Origin: Mesostigma viride
Lineage: Eukaryota > Streptophyta > Mesostigmatophyceae > Mesostigmatales > Mesostigmataceae
Length of the DNA: 62,000 bases
Assembly: GCA_009746045.1 (NCBI GenBank)
Contig: RPFO01000015.1
Span: forward strand, 3,464,764-3,526,763
Direction of reading: 5' to 3'
A model generated the notes under the pieces. It was not told the origin of the DNA and did no database searches. It worked only from the letters and a program-made list of their open reading frames with translations. The stretch's first letter is position 1; every line of letters begins with the position of its first letter. Below are positions 58,170 through 62,000 of the stretch, piece by piece. The position numbers and the translations under genes are program-made.

Positions 58170-61100
58170 TCAAATACCCAACAACTTGTGTCTGAGCTCC
58201 ACAAAACGTGGCTCAGGTAGTGCCTTGGTGAGCATGTCGGCGATCATCGCTGCCCCAGGAAGGTGAGACACCTGAACGGTGCCATCCGCGACCTTCGCGC
58301 GAATGTAGTGGTACTTGACGTCGATGTGCTTGGTACGCCGAGGGTGAACAGGGTCTCGTGACAGAGCCACAGCACCAGTGTTGTCGCAAAACACCTGAAT
58401 TGGCCCTGAGGCCGGGTCACCCAACTCCTTGGTGATGGTGAGAAGGGGACCACCTGCTGCGTGACACCGCACAGGGCCATGTACTCGGCCTCACAGGTGG
58501 ACAGGGCTGGAGTGGGCTGCTTGCGACTGGTCCACTCCACCGCAGCACCGCGGTACATGACCACGTTGCCAGTGATTGACTTGCGGTCCACAGGATCGTT
58601 TGCCCAGTCGGCATCCGAGTAGGCCACCAGCCCCCCCTGCCCCGAGTAGGACAGACCCAGGTCCTTGGTGTGTACCGCGTACTGAAGCACCCGGCGTGCC
58701 AGCCCAAGGTCGCTTACAGTAGGGTTTTTCATATTCTGAGTCAGCAGGTTGACTGCGAATGCCAGGTCAGGCCGAGTGCATCCCATCGCATACAGGAGTG
58801 CCCCGGTGATCGCTTGGTAGACGCGAGTGTCGTCCGCGTTGAGAAGCCCCCCCTCACCACGGGGGGTGTTGGGGACGACGGGCGTCTTCACCGCCCGTGG
58901 GGAGACCCCAAAGCGCTCAGCGAGGGCCTCCAGATACGGGCCTTGGTGCAGAAAAACTGTGCGCGCCGGCGGGTCGAGGACCAGGGAGACCCCCAGAAAG
59001 AGGGAGGGGGCATCCGTCTCGGTGATCTGGAAGCGCTGGGACACCCGTTGGGTCCACTGCGATAGCCACTCCGCCGAGGAGTGGGAGACCAGGAGATCGT
59101 CGACATGGACGAAGGCAAAACCACCAACATACAGGAACAGACACGTGTCCGTGGTGCTCTGGACAGCGCCAGTCTCATGGATGAGGTAGTCCCGGAGCGT
59201 GTGGTGCCAGTTCCGGGGCGCCTGTTTGAGCCCATAGAGGCTCCGCCGGAGGCGCCAGAGGTACGTTTGGCCAGTGGGGTCGCGCTCCTCAAAGCCCTTG
59301 GGGGGAAGGACATACACGTCCTCCTCCAACTCAGCATAGAGGAACGCGGTGCGGACATCCAGCTGCCGGATGGGGTGGCCAGCAGTGCCAGCACGAGCCA
59401 AGCCCAGGCGCACGGTGGCAGCACGGACGGTGGGAGCAAAAGTCTCACCGAAATCAATGCCCTCGCGCTGTGCAAACCCCTTGCACACAAACCGGGCCTT
59501 GCACCGCCCATCAGCTTTCTGGGCGAAGACCCACTTGGTGGGTAGGAGCTTGGCACCGCGCGGAAGATCACGCATATGCAGAAGCTCGTAAACCTGGTGC
59601 TCCTGGAGGCTGGCCAGCTCACTCTCCATGGCCGTGCGCCATTCCGGCAAGGCAAGGGCGGCAGCGGGAGAGGAGGGCACGGACGCAGGCTGGCTATGAA
59701 AAGCAGCAGCGAAGCACAGGTCAGCGACAAGTGAGTGATGCGCGTGGATCCGTGCAGCCTTGGTGACAGGTTGATCCGGCCAGGAAGAAAGTGCGTCATC
59801 CAATACATCATCGCCCCCGAAACCAGGGGGAGCGGGGGTGTTACTGCCATGAGAAAGGTCGCCACACAAGGCAGCACCACGGGAACCCCACACGGGGAGG
59901 AGACCTGCAGAGGCACCAGGGGACGCCGGAGGAGAATAGCCGGTGCTGTCAGCCGTGCTCTCCAGGTCAACCGAGGTACTCAAATGCGGCGGAGGCATCC
60001 CCGCCCCGGCGTGTTCATATGACGCCGCAGAACGCGAGTGGCCAGAGGCCTGTCCGCGCAACAGAGGGGCATGCTGTCGAGCATCTGACACGGTGAGGTA
60101 AGATGTCGGCGCCGAGGCAGGAGCCGGAGCCGTCGGAGCATGGCCGTTCCGCACAAGTGCCTGGATGGCCGCAGCGGCGGCCGGGGGGAGAACGAAACGC
60201 TCAGGAGTCCCCCCGATGCTGACATAGCTGTCCTCACGGCCTGCGGGCAAGGCAGTGGAGGGCGTTGCCGGCCCCCCAGAGTCCTCGGCAGAGGCAGAGG
60301 GTAACTGCAAAGGGGCAGGAGTCAGCATGTCGGCGGGAAAGAGGTCGGCCTCCGCAAAGGGGGCCGCCGGGAGCCACTGCGCAGCCTGCGGGGCCCGGTT
60401 GCGCCACGTCTCGTCGAACTGCACGTGCTTGCGCTCGATGACACGCCCGCCGCCCGTCGCCTTGTCGGGCACCCATACGAGGTAGGCCGGGGAGTCAAGC
60501 TTGTATCCCACGAAGAGGCCATCCTCAGCGCGAGAATCAAACTTCTCACGGGCTGCCCCCTCAACCAAGACGTGGGAGGGGCAGCCAAACACACGCATGC
60601 CGGATAAATCCGCAGGGCGCCCATACATGAGGAAGTAGGGCGTTGCGTGCTCCGGGTTGCTGCGGCAGGGCAGCCTGTTGATGATGTAGATGGCGCATGC
60701 AAAGGCTAGAGCCCAGAACTCCTTGCCGAGGCCAGCATGCGCCAGCATGCTCCTGGTCATGCTAACTGCGACGCCCCAGAATCGCTCCGCCACGCCGTTC
60801 TGCTCCGGCGTATAGGGGGACGAGAACTCTTGCCGCACGCCATACTCGGCGCAGACGGCGCGCCAGTCCTGGCCAGTGAAAACCGCGTCTTGGTCGGAGC
60901 GAAGCTCCACAGGCGCCGTGGCCGCGGACGCCCGGAACGGCTTGATCTCCGTGGCCAGGAAGTGACGCAGGCTCCCAACGGCAGCGTCCTTCGTCTTCAA
61001 GAAGTAAACCCAGTGAAAACGAGTGGCTTCATCCGTGATGCCCAGGACATACCGCCAGTCCCCCAACACGGCAGGGGTCCGCATGGGACCTAGCAGGTCG

Positions 61101-62000
61101 CAGTGCAGGCGATGGCGAGGGGTCGCGCAGCGTGGCGTCGTGCTGGGGGGAAAGCTGCTCCGCCGCAAGTGTCCGGCAGGGCAGGAAGGACACGTGGGAG
61201 CCTTGGGACCGTGGGTCACCATGTTTGAGGCGGGGTCGGCGGCTAGCCGAGCAATACGATCCGCGCCAGCGTGTCCGAGGCGCAGGTGCCACTGCATCAG
61301 GTCCACGGGGGCGGCTGATGTGGCGAGGGCATGGGGCGCCACCCCGCGGAGCAAGTAAATGCCGTCACACTCCACGAGGGGGAACGTGCGGGTCCCCAAA
61401 GTGAGGCGCAGGTGCTTAAAGTCCACATCATGGCCGGCTTTAAAGAGCTGGCTCACCGAGAGTAGGCGGGCCTGAAGGCCTGGGACATACAAAGCTGGGC
61501 CGAGGTGCACGTCCGGGGTGCCGAGCCGGAGAAGCAGAGGGCCCCTGCCGCCCGCATGCAGATTGCCGCCCGAGCCGGTGATGCGCAGCCGGAAGGCGGG
61601 ATCAAATCCATCGCCAAAGTCCGCCCGGTGAGGCGTCATGTGGTACGTGGCACCCGTGTCAACCACCCACTCCGGGGCACACCTAGCCGAGGCCGTTGCG
61701 GCCGTGTGAAGCACAGAAGGAGCGGTGGTTGAGGAACCAGCCGTCGAGTCCGAGGAGGTGCTGGGGCGGGGTGCCGAGAGACGACTGCCCGAGCGGGACG
61801 GGGAAGGCGCAAGGCCGTGCACTGGACGAAGCGAGGCCTGCCCGTGAGGCTGCACACCGTCGCGCAGGGAAGCACCTAAAGGGTTGGCGCGCAGGGAAGC
61901 ACACAAAGGGCCTCGACCCACGTGGAACGCGTACGTCGTCTCCAAGGGAGGCAGGCCTGCGTCGGTGTGATGGGCGTGCCCGGCGCCGTCACCGCGGAGG
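58170..62000 (-). pseudogene. Copia Gag-Pol polyprotein (partial, one frameshift)
   Basis: Open from the window edge. Protease EWVVDTGATYHMTPHRADF (61637-61676); integrase zinc region MQWHLRLGHAGADRI...CPSCP; integrase core D (HCDLLGPM), D (RSDQDAVF), E (PEQNGVAERFW); RT with WVFAQKADGRCKARFVCKGF, FAPTVRAATVRLGLA and active site FVHVDDLLVS (59083-59115; HVDD in place of the usual YVDD); RNase H with YSDADWANDPVDRKSITGN and STCEAEYMALCGV. Near 58445 an indel shifts the frame; the rest (ITKELGDPASGPIQVFCDN, TKHIDVKYHYIRAKVADG, DMLTKALPEPRFVELRHKLL) lies in the next frame and stops at 58170. Otherwise well preserved, so the insertion is fairly recent. Confidence 0.92.

Larger units (their letters stand above)
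57590..62000 (-). mobile_element. Ty1/copia LTR retrotransposon, runs off the window
   Basis: 3' LTR 57590-58028, polypurine tract, then gag-pol on the minus strand open to the last base. Domain order protease-integrase-RT-RNase H is copia-type. The 5' end and 5' LTR are outside the window. One frameshift in RNase H near 58445 makes this copy defective. Confidence 0.93.

Overview
This window is eukaryotic nuclear DNA. It contains a spliced 16-exon gene, chromodomain-bearing Ty3/gypsy elements, a Ty1/copia element, a CACTA-like DNA transposon with a plant-type DUF4216-like protein, a TTAA-targeting (piggyBac-like) element and decayed L1-like LINE pieces. There is no bacterial operon logic. High GC, the plant-type transposon proteins and a large protein with repeated [C/x]TFxP motifs make an alga or other unicellular protist (green lineage) my best guess. 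AATAAA occurs in the copia LTR and downstream of two small ORFs. I cannot name the species.

Layout. 1-1.9 kb: a small foldback element with a Pol III B box and one orphan ORF. 1.9-18.7 kb: a minus-strand gypsy element (Gyp-A) with PBS, an extra RNase H1-like hybrid-binding ORF, gag, protease, RT-RNase H-integrase, chromodomain and an extra 3' ORF. It is broken by two insertions: a 2.65-kb element at the protease/RT junction (4-bp duplication ACAA) and a 4.4-kb CACTA element in gag (TA duplication). Removing either insertion restores the reading frame. 18.1-24.9 kb: an LTR tract and a second, decayed gypsy element (Gyp-B), whose TTA codon was hit by a 1.7-kb TTAA element. 25-31 kb: LINE-like fragments ending in (TTAA)n. 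57.6-62 kb: a copia element, open to the window edge, inserted into a LINE RT fragment.

The centre (31.2-54.4 kb, minus strand) is one gene that I reconstructed by hand. It has 16 exons, all intron phases match, and the coding length is 4824 nt (1607 codons plus stop). The predicted protein has an N-terminal DGDDP-type module, a long disordered region, six TFxP/YKPKI-type motif segments, an EF-hand-like loop split by an intron, and a basic/acidic disordered C-terminus. Its function is not recognised with certainty; I recall similar architectures in algal and ciliate proteins of cilia or cytoskeleton, but this is unverified.

The striking signal is in its introns. In 13 of 15, the edge of the neighbouring exon together with its splice site has been copied in tandem into the intron, from 2 copies up to about 100. 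The largest arrays (about 3.3 kb of 31-32-bp units in intron 11; 0.9 kb of 30-bp units in intron 1) are built on the 5' splice site of the exon next to them; others are built on the 3' splice site. The introns thus appear to have expanded inward by tandem duplication of exon/intron junctions, leaving rows of decoy splice sites. I regard this as the most novel feature of the window.
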